DNA from: BJGO01 sp039810885 | GTDB lineage: Bacteria; Bacteroidota; Bacteroidia; Chitinophagales; UBA10324 | Reading direction: 5' to 3' | Assembly: GCA_039810885.1 (NCBI GenBank) | Contig: JBDHXV010000005.1 | Span: 1 to 64,000, forward strand | DNA: 64,000 nucleotides | Shown here: positions 26,813-36,382 of the stretch, in pieces | How positions within the stretch are numbered: position 1 is the stretch's first letter | Layout of the letters: each line of letters starts with the position of its first letter | Notes under the pieces: model-generated | Database searches by the model: none | Seen by the model: the letters and a program-made list of their open reading frames with translations, nothing else | What the model was told of the DNA's origin: nothing | Position numbers and translations under genes: made by a program

Positions 26813-28132
26813 ATGAGTACAATTGCGGGCAATACACAAAATGTGTTTGCAGAACAGGTTGAAACAATCTTTAATCAAGTGAAACGGCAGGCTGAACTGT
26901 ACCCTTATGTTCGTGAAAAGTCATTTCAATTTTTTATAGAACAAGGGGTTCCTACGGTCAAGAATGAGGAGTGGAGACATACGAATACGGAGCCATTTCT
27001 GAAATGCGACTATACCATCCCTTCATTAATTACCGCACCAAGCGAATATTCAGAAATCAAGAATGAATTAAATCTGAAATGCCATATCCTCTTTTTTGTA
27101 AATGGATATTACCAAAAACAACATTCTTCTATTATCCCGGATGATGACGGAATAGAAATATCAAGCATAAGAGAATCGCTATTGCAAGATGAAGTAATAT
27201 GGAGTTCAACAGATGAGATCCTCCCTAATGATGGGTGGAAAAATTTGAATGATGCCTTTGTTCTTGACGGCATCCGGATTCGTATAAAAAAAAATAAGAC
27301 GGCTCAATATCCTATACGTCTTATTCATTTATCAAATGCATCAGAAAAACCACTACTCATACAAAGTCGGAACATTATTATATTAGAGCCTAATGCGGAA
27401 GCAACAGTAATAGAGTCTTTTTATGCAACGGGCAATGGGGCTACATTGACGAATAATTTTGAGCATATTGAAATGGGAAATGATGCGCGTCTGACCTGTG
27501 TTAAACTGCAACAATTAGAAAACGCAACAGAGTCAACTTCAACAGATTCGTTGATTCATTACACTTCGTGTAAGCTACACCAATCTTCTCGGATGAAGTG
27601 TTACACGATTGCTCTTGGCGGCAGCTTAATCAGAAATAACCTGTATGTTGTATTACAGGGATCAGATGGCGAGGCCATTTTGAAAGGACTCTATACACCA
27701 ACAAGAAATCAGATTATTGATAATCGTACGCATGTAGATCATGCTGTTTCAAACTGTCAAAGCAATGAACTCTATAAAGGCATTGCTGACGATCAAGCAA
27801 AGGCTGTATTTAACGGTAAGATACTGGTTCGTAAAGATGCGCAGAAAACAGGTGCCTATCAATCCAATAAAAACTTGCTGCTATCTCAAGAGGCCACGAT
27901 ATATACCAAACCACAACTTGAAATTTTTGCAGATGATGTCAAATGCAGTCATGGGGCTACATCCGGTCAATTGGACGACGAATCTTTATTTTATTTGCAA
28001 GCCCGTGGTGTCTGTAAGGATGAAGCAAGAAAGATGCTTATACGTGCTTTTGCCGAAGATATAACGACATCTATAACATCAGAAGAGATTAAAACATGGC
28101 TAAACAATAAAATTGAGCAAAAGCTACAATAA
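26813..28132 (+). CDS. sufD: Fe-S cluster assembly protein SufD
   Basis: Partner of SufB in the SufBC2D scaffold, implicated in iron entry. 439 residues. The N-terminal helical part (KNEEWRHTNTEPFL) and the C-terminal beta-helix end (IFADDVKCSHGATSGQLDDESLFYLQARG) are diagnostic; the His in CSHGATSG matches the conserved SufD histidine at the SufB interface. The stop codon TAA shares its final A with the ATG of sufS. Confidence 0.95.
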   Translation: MSTIAGNTQNVFAEQVETIFNQVKRQAELYPYVREKSFQFFIEQGVPTVKNEEWRHTNTEPFLKCDYTIPSLITAPSEYSEIKNELNLKCHILFFVNGYYQKQHSSIIPDDDGIEISSIRESLLQDEVIWSSTDEILPNDGWKNLNDAFVLDGIRIRIKKNKTAQYPIRLIHLSNASEKPLLIQSRNIIILEPNAEATVIESFYATGNGATLTNNFEHIEMGNDARLTCVKLQQLENATESTSTDSLIHYTSCKLHQSSRMKCYTIALGGSLIRNNLYVVLQGSDGEAILKGLYTPTRNQIIDNRTHVDHAVSNCQSNELYKGIADDQAKAVFNGKILVRKDAQKTGAYQSNKNLLLSQEATIYTKPQLEIFADDVKCSHGATSGQLDDESLFYLQARGVCKDEARKMLIRAFAEDITTSITSEEIKTWLNNKIEQKLQ

Positions 28133-29382
28133 TGAATGAGCAATCGTTAACACGTCGCCCAAGCACATCAGCTCTTGATGTATCGTCCATTAGGAGTATG
28201 TTTCCGATACTACAAGAGAAAGTTTATGATAAGCCATTAATTTATTTTGATAATGCGGCTACAACACAGAAGCCTAAACAAGTGCTTGATTGTATTCAGA
28301 ATTATTATTCGTCATATAATAGCAACGTGCATCGTGGGGTACACTACCTAAGTCAGAAAGCCACTGATGCGATGGAAGATGCACGAAAGATCATTCAAAA
28401 ATATATAGGGGCAGAATTAAACGAAGAGATCATTTTCACTCAAGGCACCACGGGTAGTTTGAACTTACTTGCCTATTCATTCTGCCAAATGCTAAAGCCC
28501 GGAGATGAAATTATTATTAGTGCAATGGAGCATCACGCTAATATTGTGCCATGGCAAATAGCGTGTGAACATAAACAATTGAAATTACGCGTCATTCCGT
28601 TCTTGGAGCATGGCGAATTAGATCTTGAAACATTTGTCAAATTAATTTCATCCAATACAAAACTAGTTAGCGTTACTCACGCTTCAAATACTTTAGGAAC
28701 TATAAATCCTGTTGAGGAGATCATCCGAATTGCTCATCAACACAACATACCGGTAAGCATTGATGGGGCACAAGCAATACAGCATTTGCCGGTTGATGTA
28801 CAGAAGATGGATTGTGATTTCTATTCTTTCTCAGGGCATAAGATTTATGGCCCGACAGGTATAGGAGTACTTTACGGAAAGAAAAAATGGCTTGATAGAA
28901 TGCCTCCTTATCAATCCGGTGGGGAAATGATTAAAGAAGTTAGTTTTGAAAAAACGACTTATGGCGAATTGCCTTTTAAGTTTGAAGCCGGTACTCCCAA
29001 TATTGAAGGCATCATAGGATTAGGGGAGGCTATCCGCTTCGTACAAGAAACAGGAATTCAAAAAGCTGCAACGTATGAATCTGAATTACTATCTTATTTC
29101 ACATCTCAACTGAAAACAATTCCGGGTATTCGCATTTTTGGTGAGGCGCCTCATAAAGTTTCTGTTGTTTCATTTTTAGTTGATGGTATTCATCCTTATG
29201 ATACCGGAGTACTGCTTGATAAGATGGGCATTGCTGTTAGAACAGGGCATCATTGTACACAACCGATCATGAAATATTTTAATATTCCCGGAACTGTTCG
29301 TGCGTCATTGGCGGTTTATAACACAAGTTCCGAGATAGATATTTTCATTCATTCTCTGGAGCGAGTTAAAAAGATGTTTTAA
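28132..29382 (+). CDS. sufS: Cysteine desulfurase SufS
   Basis: PLP enzyme converting L-cysteine to alanine and a protein-bound persulfide for Fe-S assembly. 416 residues. PLP lysine K237 in YSFSGHKIYGPTG and catalytic cysteine C375 in RTGHHCTQPIM are present, the latter in the short active-site loop typical of group II (SufS) desulfurases, which need SufE for sulfur transfer. sufE follows directly, consistent with that dependence. Confidence 0.97.
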   Translation: MNEQSLTRRPSTSALDVSSIRSMFPILQEKVYDKPLIYFDNAATTQKPKQVLDCIQNYYSSYNSNVHRGVHYLSQKATDAMEDARKIIQKYIGAELNEEIIFTQGTTGSLNLLAYSFCQMLKPGDEIIISAMEHHANIVPWQIACEHKQLKLRVIPFLEHGELDLETFVKLISSNTKLVSVTHASNTLGTINPVEEIIRIAHQHNIPVSIDGAQAIQHLPVDVQKMDCDFYSFSGHKIYGPTGIGVLYGKKKWLDRMPPYQSGGEMIKEVSFEKTTYGELPFKFEAGTPNIEGIIGLGEAIRFVQETGIQKAATYESELLSYFTSQLKTIPGIRIFGEAPHKVSVVSFLVDGIHPYDTGVLLDKMGIAVRTGHHCTQPIMKYFNIPGTVRASLAVYNTSSEIDIFIHSLERVKKMF

Positions 29383-29383
29383 G

Positions 29384-29809
29384 ATGACGATTGAAGAAAA
29401 AGAACAAGCCATTATTGATGAGTTTTCATTGTTTGAAGATTGGATGGATAAGTACAGTCACTTGATAGACCAAGCCAAATCGTTGCCTAATATTGATGAA
29501 TCATATAAAACGGATGAGCATTTAGTAAAAGGATGCCAATCCCAAGTATGGTTGAATGCAGAATTGAATGGGGGCTTAGTTCATTACACCGCAGATAGCG
29601 ATGCAGCAATCAGCAAAGGTATTATGGCCTTATTAATTCGAGTGCTATCAAATGAAACACCTGAAGCCATCCTTCGGGCAGAACTTAGCTTTCTTGATAC
29701 TATAGGATTAAAGGAGCATCTCTCATCGAATAGAGCCAACGGATTATCGGCCATGCTGAAATTAATGAAAGCTTACGCTTTGGGATTTCAAATAAAAAGC
29801 AAACAATAA
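29384..29809 (+). CDS. sufE: Sulfur acceptor protein SufE
   Basis: Accepts persulfide sulfur from SufS and passes it to SufB. 141 residues; acceptor cysteine C51 lies in LVKGCQSQVWL, the invariant SufE motif. One base separates the sufS stop from its start. Confidence 0.96.
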   Translation: MTIEEKEQAIIDEFSLFEDWMDKYSHLIDQAKSLPNIDESYKTDEHLVKGCQSQVWLNAELNGGLVHYTADSDAAISKGIMALLIRVLSNETPEAILRAELSFLDTIGLKEHLSSNRANGLSAMLKLMKAYALGFQIKSKQ

Positions 29810-29814
29810 ATATA

Positions 29815-30162
29815 ATGAGCGATATTCCTGCACAGATGACTGAATCAAACGAGTTTATTCCACTCACTCGCGAGAAGATTATTGATGCGATTAAAACTTG
29901 TTATGACCCTGAGATTCCCGTTGATATATGGGAGCTTGGATTAATATACGAATTAAGTATCTATGGATTAAATAACGTTTATGTTCGTATGACGTTAACC
30001 TCTCCATCTTGTCCGGCGGGTGAGGCCATTCCCGCTGATGTTGAGCAAAAGATTAAAGCGATAAAGGGTGTCAATGAGGTTAAGGTGGAAGTGGTATGGG
30101 ATCCGCCCTATGACCCAAGTATGATGAGCGAAGAAGCTCGTCTTGAATTAGGCTTTATGTGA
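29815..30162 (+). CDS. SufT-like DUF59/MIP18 Fe-S assembly factor
   Basis: 115 residues of the DUF59 (MIP18/PaaD-like) family, which assists maturation of Fe-S proteins. The family block YDPEIPVDIWELGLIYEL and LTSPSCPAGEAIP (with its conserved Cys) and the C-terminal VVWDPPYDPSMMSEEARLELG are all recognisable. As last gene of the suf operon it most likely acts as SufT, a carrier or targeting factor; the exact step is not settled for the family. Confidence 0.9.
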   Translation: MSDIPAQMTESNEFIPLTREKIIDAIKTCYDPEIPVDIWELGLIYELSIYGLNNVYVRMTLTSPSCPAGEAIPADVEQKIKAIKGVNEVKVEVVWDPPYDPSMMSEEARLELGFM

Positions 30163-30200
30163 TGAAAAAATCTCAGTACAATTATTGCGCGTTGTGAAGT

Positions 30201-30944
30201 TTAGATAGTACGCACGTTCCGAATGGGCTTAGGTTCGGGAGGCGTTTCTTTTTGATTCTTATGTTTTCTCATTGTCAAACTTTCACTTCCCAAAGAAATG
30301 TAAAATAACTGTGTCGTCTTCGGATATCCATATAGAACAGTGAGTGCTTTATCGTGTAAGGTATATCCACATGGTGCAGTCGATCCGGCTTCCGCAACGC
30401 ATTCTTTTAAAAAGTTATTGAGATAATACTTCATACGGATATAATATTTTTTGCCAAACTGAACTTGCGCAAAAACAGAAGGATTGAATAGCTCTACATC
30501 ATCTGAGAACCATCTGTTATTTTTATAAATCTTATCCTTATTTATATATTCTTTCACTTTGTAGTTCATAAAGAATTCGGCTTCTGCACCTAGTGTAACA
30601 CTAACCTTTTTATCGAGATTACCAATTCGCACGCCGAGTGGAATGCCCACCCCATATACACGATGTTTTAACTTAATACTGTCGATCTTATTAATCATTC
30701 CGACATTACGAATATTTAAACCACTTACAAGTGCCAAATTATTATTGAAGCGCTCTTCGAGCACAAAGCCGGCATTAAGCCAAGCTGAAAACCGAAGCAC
30801 GGGGTCAACAGGCGATCCGTTTGATGTTGTAGTATGTCCTAATGAAAAAATATATTCCGAAGAGCTGCCAAGAGATAGTTTACTTTGGCTGAATGCAGGG
30901 AATAAAATACTAAGGAACAAAATGCTAACACTAAGCTTTTTCAA
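30201..30944 (-). CDS. Probable outer-membrane beta-barrel protein (PorT-like fold)
   Basis: 247 residues with signal peptide (MKKLSVSILFLSILFPAFSQ) and a pattern of alternating hydrophobic residues with aromatic girdle positions (GVGIPLGVRIGN, VSVTLGAEAEFFMNYKV, YYIRMKYYLNNFL), as in small PorT-like barrels of Bacteroidota. The last 30 residues are basic and proline-rich (PPEPKPIRNV), unusual after a barrel whose last strand should end at the membrane; that tail may be periplasmic. Converges with the suf operon; the arginine tRNAs lie upstream. Role unknown. Confidence 0.65.
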   Translation of the reverse strand: MKKLSVSILFLSILFPAFSQSKLSLGSSSEYIFSLGHTTTSNGSPVDPVLRFSAWLNAGFVLEERFNNNLALVSGLNIRNVGMINKIDSIKLKHRVYGVGIPLGVRIGNLDKKVSVTLGAEAEFFMNYKVKEYINKDKIYKNNRWFSDDVELFNPSVFAQVQFGKKYYIRMKYYLNNFLKECVAEAGSTAPCGYTLHDKALTVLYGYPKTTQLFYISLGSESLTMRKHKNQKETPPEPKPIRNVRTI

Positions 30945-31079
30945 TTTTCAAAAATTTTATGCTAAGATAATGATGAAAGCACCGACTTATGAAATAGATG
31001 AAAAACATGATCTATCCGGCAATATTTAAGAGGGCTTTCGGGCAGAAATATTGAAACGTAATTAATAAGATTATTTAAG

Positions 31080-31151
31080 TAGCCCCGGAGGGAATCGAAC
31101 CCCCACCAAGAGAACCGGAATCTCTCGTTCTATCCATTAAACTACGGAGCC
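31080..31151 (-). tRNA. tRNA-Arg (anticodon CCG)
   Basis: Folds as a 72-nt cloverleaf on the minus strand: acceptor GGCTCCG/CGGGGCT (two G-U pairs), D stem GTTT/GAAC, anticodon stem AGAGA/TCTCT with loop TTCCGGT (anticodon CCG, reads CGG), variable TGGT, T stem GGGGG/CCCTC with loop TTCGATT. Discriminator A at 31080; CCA is not encoded, as is usual in this phylum. Confidence 0.92.
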
Positions 31152-31171
31152 AAAAAATATAAAACAATCTG

Positions 31172-31243
31172 TAGCCCCGACAGGAATCGAACCTGTATTT
31201 GAAGTTTAGGAAACTTTCGTTCTATCCATTGAACTACGGGGCC
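31172..31243 (-). tRNA. tRNA-Arg (anticodon CCT)
   Basis: 72-nt cloverleaf on the minus strand, 20 bases upstream of the CCG tRNA: acceptor GGCCCCG/CGGGGCT, D stem GTTC/GAAC, anticodon stem AAAGT/ACTTC (outermost A-C mismatch), loop TTCCTAA (anticodon CCT, reads AGG), T stem ACAGG/CCTGT with TTCGATT loop, discriminator A. CCA not encoded. Confidence 0.92.
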
Positions 31244-31249
31244 GCGTTG

Positions 31250-31257
31250 CAAATATA
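31250..31257 (-). promoter_or_regulatory. Probable -7 box for the tandem Arg tRNAs
   Basis: TATATTTG on the minus strand exactly matches TAnnTTTG and ends 7 bases before the first tRNA, a spacing that would start transcription near the mature 5' end. The -33 side is not obvious. The alternative is read-through from murB, whose stop is 39 bases upstream of the tRNA. Confidence 0.45.
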
Positions 31258-31282
31258 ATGGTACTGCCCATTTCACCTGGAC

Positions 31283-32308
31283 TTAAACCAAATTCACTTC
31301 AGGTTCAATATCAATTCCGAATCTTTCTTTTACCGAGTGCTTTATCTCCAAAGCCAATTGATATATCTCGTTTCCGCTGGCTCCACCATAGTTTACTAAT
31401 ACTAAAGCCTGTGATTTATGCGAGCCGGTGCGCCCGACAATCTTACCTTTCCATCCGCATTGTTCGATTAACCATCCGGCAGGAACTTTTATCTTACCTC
31501 CCTTTTGATTATAATGAGGCATGAGTGGATATTGTGTTAAAAGCTCTTCAACAATATTTTCATCTACTATGGGATTCTTAAAGAATGAGCCCGCATTGCC
31601 AAGCACAGAAGGATTAGGCAATTTAGATGAACGAATCTTGATTACCGCATCGCTAACGGCTTTAATGTTCAGTTCGGTCACATTCATTTCATCCAGGGTG
31701 GCTTTTATATCACCGTATTTTATTTGAAAGACAGGTTTCTTGTTTAACCGAAAGGTGACATTAAGGATAATAAATTGATTTTTAAATTTATTCTTGAAAA
31801 CGCTTTCTCGATAACCAAGGTCACAGTCGTTTAATTTGAATTTATGAATTTCCAAAGTAGAAATGTGAAGTGCTTCTAATTCGTGGAACACATCTTTAAC
31901 CTCAACGCCATAAGCTCCGATGTTTTGCATAGGAGCCGCCCCAACTTGCCCCGGAATGAGCGATAAGTTTTCTATTCCTGCAAATTCATTCTGAATGCAC
32001 CATAGCACAAACCGATGCCAAACTTCTCCTGCCGAAGCTTTAACATAAATATGTTCATCATCTTCTCTAATGATTTCGACACCTTGAATAGAGTTTTTGA
32101 TAACAAGCCCATTGTAATTCCTAGTAAACAATATATTGCTGCCGCCTCCGAGAATCAACTTATTCGTTATCTGAAATTGTTTATCACTTAACACCTCTTT
32201 AATATTATCCGTACTGCTAACTTCACAGAAGTACCGGCACGATACGTCAATATGAAATGTGTTGTAGGCGATTAAGTTAAAATCCTTTTTGATGATCACA
32301 AGACGCAA
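31283..32308 (-). CDS. murB: UDP-N-acetylenolpyruvoylglucosamine reductase MurB (type I)
   Basis: Flavoenzyme making UDP-N-acetylmuramic acid for peptidoglycan in the cytoplasm. 341 residues, the length of E. coli-type MurB. FAD-binding motifs LILGGGSNIL and SLIPGQVGAAPMQNIGAYGVE are clear; the catalytic Ser is S241 in GNAGSFFKNP and the catalytic Glu lies in the C-terminal IEPEVNLV (E337), with a Tyr in the intervening loop as expected for type I. Downstream of metG on the same strand with a 119-base gap, so it may have its own promoter. Confidence 0.96.
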   Translation of the reverse strand: MRLVIIKKDFNLIAYNTFHIDVSCRYFCEVSSTDNIKEVLSDKQFQITNKLILGGGSNILFTRNYNGLVIKNSIQGVEIIREDDEHIYVKASAGEVWHRFVLWCIQNEFAGIENLSLIPGQVGAAPMQNIGAYGVEVKDVFHELEALHISTLEIHKFKLNDCDLGYRESVFKNKFKNQFIILNVTFRLNKKPVFQIKYGDIKATLDEMNVTELNIKAVSDAVIKIRSSKLPNPSVLGNAGSFFKNPIVDENIVEELLTQYPLMPHYNQKGGKIKVPAGWLIEQCGWKGKIVGRTGSHKSQALVLVNYGGASGNEIYQLALEIKHSVKERFGIDIEPEVNLV

Positions 32309-32427
32309 ATTAACTTCAATTTGTATTTCAACTATAAGAAAACAATATCGATACGCACGCTTGCAGAGAGAATGAACAAAATGCCCTTACGTTTGTCCAA
32401 TAGTCTTTTTAGCATGCAGTACGCGAA

Positions 32428-34494
32428 TTACGAAACACTTGAGCCGCTTGCAACATGTTCTGACGGCATCACGAATCTTAGATTTCCGGAGTCATCTTCG
32501 GCCATTAAAATCATTCCATTAGATTCAATGCCCTTAATCTTTCGTGGAGCCAGGTTACAAACTACGCATACTTGTTGGCCAATAATATTTTCGGGTTTAT
32601 AGGAAAGTGCAATACCCGATACAATCGTACGCACTTCATTGCCCATATTTACTTTTAACTGTAACAACTTGTCGGCATTTTTAACTTTTTCTGCAGTCTC
32701 TATAGTTCCAATGCGAAGTTCTAACTTGCTAAAGTCATCATAAGTAATAATAGCTTTGGATTGAGGCTTTGGTGAAGTCACTTTATCTTCTATTTGTTTT
32801 CTTCTAGAGTGAAGTTTGTCTAATTGCTTTTGAATGTCAGCATCTTCTATTTTTGAAAAAATAATCTCAGGCTTCTTGATTTTATGTCCAGGGGGAAAAA
32901 GTTCAAAATTGCCTGCGTTGTTCCACGATAGTGCATCCTCACAATTTAGCAAGGATAGGATGCGCTTAGTCGTGTTCGGCAAGAATGGGTTAAGAAGGAT
33001 GGATGAAGTAGTAATGATATGAAGAGTGAAGTTAAGAATATGCCCGGTTGTTTCAATATCGGATTCAAATTTCTTCCAGGGTTCTTTATCTGTTAAATAC
33101 TTATTGCCAACCCGCACGAGATTCATTGCTTCATTTAAAGCCTCGCGAAACCTAAAACGTTCGAAGCTTTCTTCGAAATTCTTCTTAATGCTGCGTGTTT
33201 GTTCAAGAATATCTGTTTCAACATTATCACATTTTGTCTTAATGTATGGGGGGACTGTGCCATCGAAATATTTATGTATAAGAACCATGGCGCGATTAAC
33301 TAAGTTACCTAATATGGCAGCTAACTCATTATTATTACGAGCTTGAAAATCTTTCCATGTGAAATCATTATCCTTTGTTTCTGGTGCTGTTGCGATGAGC
33401 ACATACCGCAGCACGTCTTCTTTACCTTTAAAATCATCAAGATACTCGTGCAACCATACTGCCCAACCTCTTGATGTAGAGAGTTTATCTCCTTCCAAGT
33501 TAAGAAATTCGTTTGCAGGAACGTTTTGAGGAAGTATGTATCCTCCGTGCGCTTTCAGCAGACTCGGAAAAATAATGCAATGAAATACGATGTTATCCTT
33601 ACCAATGAAGTGAATTAATGATGTATCGTCAGATTTCCAGAAATCTTCCCATTGGCCGGCTTGGGGATGTGACATAAAATATTCCTTCGTTGCGGAGATA
33701 TATCCGATTGGTGCGTCAAACCACACGTATAGGACTTTTCCATCGCTTTCCTCCAGTGGAACTTTAACGCCCCAATCTAAGTCGCGTGTCATCGCTCTTG
33801 GTTGCAACCCGTTATCAAGCCATGATTTACATTGTCCAATTACATTCGGTTTCCAGTCTTCTTTATGCTCGCCTAAGATCCATTGCTTCAACCAATTTTC
33901 GTACTTATTCAGAGGCAGGTACCAATGTTTGGTTTCTTTGAGTATGGGTGTTTGTCCGCTAATGACAGAAAGCGGATGAATCAATTCTTTAGGAGATAGG
34001 GAGCTGCCACATTTTTCACACTGGTCTCCATAAGCTTTCTCGTATCCGCAATGCGGACAAGTTCCCATAATGTAACGGTCTGCTAAAAAAAGCTTCTCTT
34101 TCTCATCATAAAACTGCAACGAAGTTTCTTCAGTGAAAATGTTCTTATGATACAAGTCGAGGAAAAACTCTTGCGCTGTGTCGTGATGTGTAGGGTTTGA
34201 GGTGCGGGAATAGATGTCGAATGTAATTCCAAAGCGGTCAAATGAGCTTTTCATCAACTCGTGGTATTTATTAACGAATTGCTTTGGCGTAATTCCTTCT
34301 TTTCGCGCGCCCAATGTAATTGGAACGCCATGTTCATCGCTGCCACATACAAATAATACCGTTTCTCCTTTTAAACGCAGATAGCGCGCATACGTATCCG
34401 CCGGTATATAGGCTCCGGCAAGGTGGCCAAGATGTATCCCCCCATTAGCATAAGGCAGAGCTGCTGTAATTAAATAACGTTTTTTCTTTCTCAT
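32428..34494 (-). CDS. metG: Methionyl-tRNA synthetase with C-terminal tRNA-binding domain
   Basis: Charges initiator and elongator tRNA-Met. 688 residues: Rossmann catalytic domain with HIGH-type motif HLGH (21-24), a zinc knuckle (CPHCGYEKAYGDQCEKCGSS), the KMSKS loop present as KLSTS, an anticodon-binding helical domain, and a C-terminal EMAP-II-like OB fold (from about residue 580, DFSKLELRIGTIETAEKV ... VCNLAPRKIKGIESNGMIL). The KLSTS variant is a family feature I have seen in Bacteroidota rather than a defect. Divergent from the LD-carboxypeptidase gene. Confidence 0.97.
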   Translation of the reverse strand: MRKKKRYLITAALPYANGGIHLGHLAGAYIPADTYARYLRLKGETVLFVCGSDEHGVPITLGARKEGITPKQFVNKYHELMKSSFDRFGITFDIYSRTSNPTHHDTAQEFFLDLYHKNIFTEETSLQFYDEKEKLFLADRYIMGTCPHCGYEKAYGDQCEKCGSSLSPKELIHPLSVISGQTPILKETKHWYLPLNKYENWLKQWILGEHKEDWKPNVIGQCKSWLDNGLQPRAMTRDLDWGVKVPLEESDGKVLYVWFDAPIGYISATKEYFMSHPQAGQWEDFWKSDDTSLIHFIGKDNIVFHCIIFPSLLKAHGGYILPQNVPANEFLNLEGDKLSTSRGWAVWLHEYLDDFKGKEDVLRYVLIATAPETKDNDFTWKDFQARNNNELAAILGNLVNRAMVLIHKYFDGTVPPYIKTKCDNVETDILEQTRSIKKNFEESFERFRFREALNEAMNLVRVGNKYLTDKEPWKKFESDIETTGHILNFTLHIITTSSILLNPFLPNTTKRILSLLNCEDALSWNNAGNFELFPPGHKIKKPEIIFSKIEDADIQKQLDKLHSRRKQIEDKVTSPKPQSKAIITYDDFSKLELRIGTIETAEKVKNADKLLQLKVNMGNEVRTIVSGIALSYKPENIIGQQVCVVCNLAPRKIKGIESNGMILMAEDDSGNLRFVMPSEHVASGSSVS

Positions 34495-34614
34495 GTACTA
34501 TGAATCTAATTGTGTAACCTTGCACCTGAATTTTTTAAAAGTATCTTATTCTTTTGTGCAAATCATGCATGCTTAATCACGTTCCAAATATACAAACCTC
34601 AATACTACAACATT

Positions 34615-35511
34615 ATGATTCCTTCCCCGCTTAGGCCTGGCGACACTATTGCATTCATCTCCACGGCACGCAAAATAACTACCCTTGAGTGTCAACCGGC
34701 TATAGACTTTTTTACGCAGACCGGCTACCGTGTTACTCTTGGCGAAAGTATAGGTGCCACCTACAACCAATTCGCCGGAAATGACGAATTGCGCACGCGT
34801 GACTTGCAAAAGCAATTGAATGACCCAGCAGTGAAAGCAATTTTCTGTGCACGTGGGGGGTATGGTACAGTTCGCATTATTGATCAAATCGATTTTCGAG
34901 CATTTATTAAAAAGCCAAAGTGGATATGCGGCTTTAGCGATATAACGGTATTGCATAATCACCTCAACAAGGTTTACGATGTGGCTACACTGCATTGTGC
35001 GATGCCTATTAATTTTTCTAATGCAACAACTGAAACAAAGCAAAACATTCTTGATATTTTAAACGGTAATAAAACAAGTTTAAAACTTAACACTACAAAA
35101 CTTTGTCGTAGCGGTAAGGCAGAAGCTCCGCTTATTGGGGGTAACCTATCCGTAGTCTACTCATTGAGTAACTCGGATTCAGATATTGACACTACAAACA
35201 AAATTCTCTTCTTGGAAGATATAGATGAATACTTATATCATATAGACAGGATGATGATGCAACTGAAGCGTAGCGGCAAGCTTGAAAATCTTGCAGGACT
35301 AATAATAGGTCATTTCACGGATATGAAAGATAACGAGGTGTCTTATGGCAAGACGGCATATCAAATCATTGCAGAGCATGTGGAAGAATATGACTATCCT
35401 GTTGTATTCGGATACCCCTCGGGTCATGAAACAGAAAACAGACCCCTTCTCTTAGGGGCTGATTATAAGATGTTTCCTGAAAACGATAAGATGGTAATAC
35501 GAATGGTTTAA
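34615..35511 (+). CDS. LD-carboxypeptidase, S66 family
   Basis: Serine peptidase that trims the terminal D-alanine from murein tetrapeptides during cell-wall recycling. The ATG at 34615 gives 298 residues with the family start SPLRPGDTIAFIS; the upstream extension overlaps the promoter region. The S66 catalytic triad is complete: S108 in GFSDIT, E201 in LFLEDIDE and H271 in YPSGHETENRPL, matching positions in E. coli LdcA (Ser106/Glu200/His270). No signal peptide, so cytoplasmic. It could alternatively cleave other D-amino-acid peptides or microcin-type compounds (MccF relatives). Confidence 0.9.
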   Translation: MIPSPLRPGDTIAFISTARKITTLECQPAIDFFTQTGYRVTLGESIGATYNQFAGNDELRTRDLQKQLNDPAVKAIFCARGGYGTVRIIDQIDFRAFIKKPKWICGFSDITVLHNHLNKVYDVATLHCAMPINFSNATTETKQNILDILNGNKTSLKLNTTKLCRSGKAEAPLIGGNLSVVYSLSNSDSDIDTTNKILFLEDIDEYLYHIDRMMMQLKRSGKLENLAGLIIGHFTDMKDNEVSYGKTAYQIIAEHVEEYDYPVVFGYPSGHETENRPLLLGADYKMFPENDKMVIRMV

Positions 35512-35643
35512 TTCGCCGGATTAACTTTTGTGGAGGTAACGAAGGTGCACATTGTAAAATAAAATCAGACGAAGAATAACTCGCTTGTATAAGGAGTTTA
35601 GGTATTTGAAATATAATTGCAAGAATGCTAATAAAGCATAGAC

Positions 35644-36219
35644 CTACCAATCTTCTTTTTTCGGCGCGCTTGTTGATTTTTCCATACCTTCTTTTAAAAA
35701 CCCAATAAGCGTGTTGAATGCATCATCGGCTTGAGTCAACGTATTCCAATGTTCTTCTTTCATCGGGTCGTTTTCGTTAAAATAGGTTTCTATAGGCTTA
35801 TAGCTGGGCGCCTGTAAATTTATTTTTGTGATTTCATACTTATACTTTCCATCTTTAACCATTATACTGATACTGTATTTGACCATATCTGCCTGAGCTT
35901 TTACTCCATTCTTTAAAGTTTTCTGCGTTGTAAATTGAGCTTTGCCTTCAATTTTACCAGATCCTGCATCAGCATTTTGAATTACTTGGGAGGAGTTTTT
36001 ATAGTAGCTCTTAAAAAAATTAAGTGCTCGCTGATATAACTCATCCTTTGTTACACCACTGAGTTCAACAACTCCTTTGTAGTTGACTATTTTTGTTTCT
36101 TCATCGATAGGCATCTCGGGGCGAGTGATTTCAGTATTCTTCTGAGCATTAACAGAAAAACAGCAGCATAAAAACATGATTGAAAACGCCCATTTTGATT
36201 TTAATAGAATTGTATTCAT
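35644..36219 (-). CDS. Secreted DUF4468-like (TBP-like fold) protein
   Basis: 191 residues from the ATG at 36219, which begins a plausible signal peptide (LKSKWAFSIMFLCCCFSVNAQ); the frame extends 25 codons further upstream with weaker signal character. The segment YKGVVELSGVTKDELYQRALNFF ... GKIEGKAQF is the pattern I associate with DUF4468, a Bacteroidota-specific domain with a TBP-like fold and no known activity. The C-terminal 60 residues are helical and charged. Faces gyrB divergently and converges with the LD-carboxypeptidase gene. Confidence 0.7.
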   Translation of the reverse strand: MNTILLKSKWAFSIMFLCCCFSVNAQKNTEITRPEMPIDEETKIVNYKGVVELSGVTKDELYQRALNFFKSYYKNSSQVIQNADAGSGKIEGKAQFTTQKTLKNGVKAQADMVKYSISIMVKDGKYKYEITKINLQAPSYKPIETYFNENDPMKEEHWNTLTQADDAFNTLIGFLKEGMEKSTSAPKKEDW

Positions 36220-36350
36220 AAATTGAGGAAAGATTTTAAGTAAAAAAAGACTAAAACCTGCATTCAGTAAAGATTTCATATAATAAGTTTTCAACAGAAA
36301 AAACTACTGTAACGAGCTTGGTTTTATTACAAAATAAGGTGTAGTTTAAG

Positions 36351-36358
36351 TATCTTTG
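36351..36358 (+). promoter_or_regulatory. Probable -7 box of gyrB
   Basis: TATCTTTG is an exact TAnnTTTG match 24 bases before the gyrB ATG. The base run about 19-20 upstream (TTAC) is only a weak -33 element. Confidence 0.45.
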
Positions 36359-36382
36359 AACATCTAAAAAAAATCAAATAAA

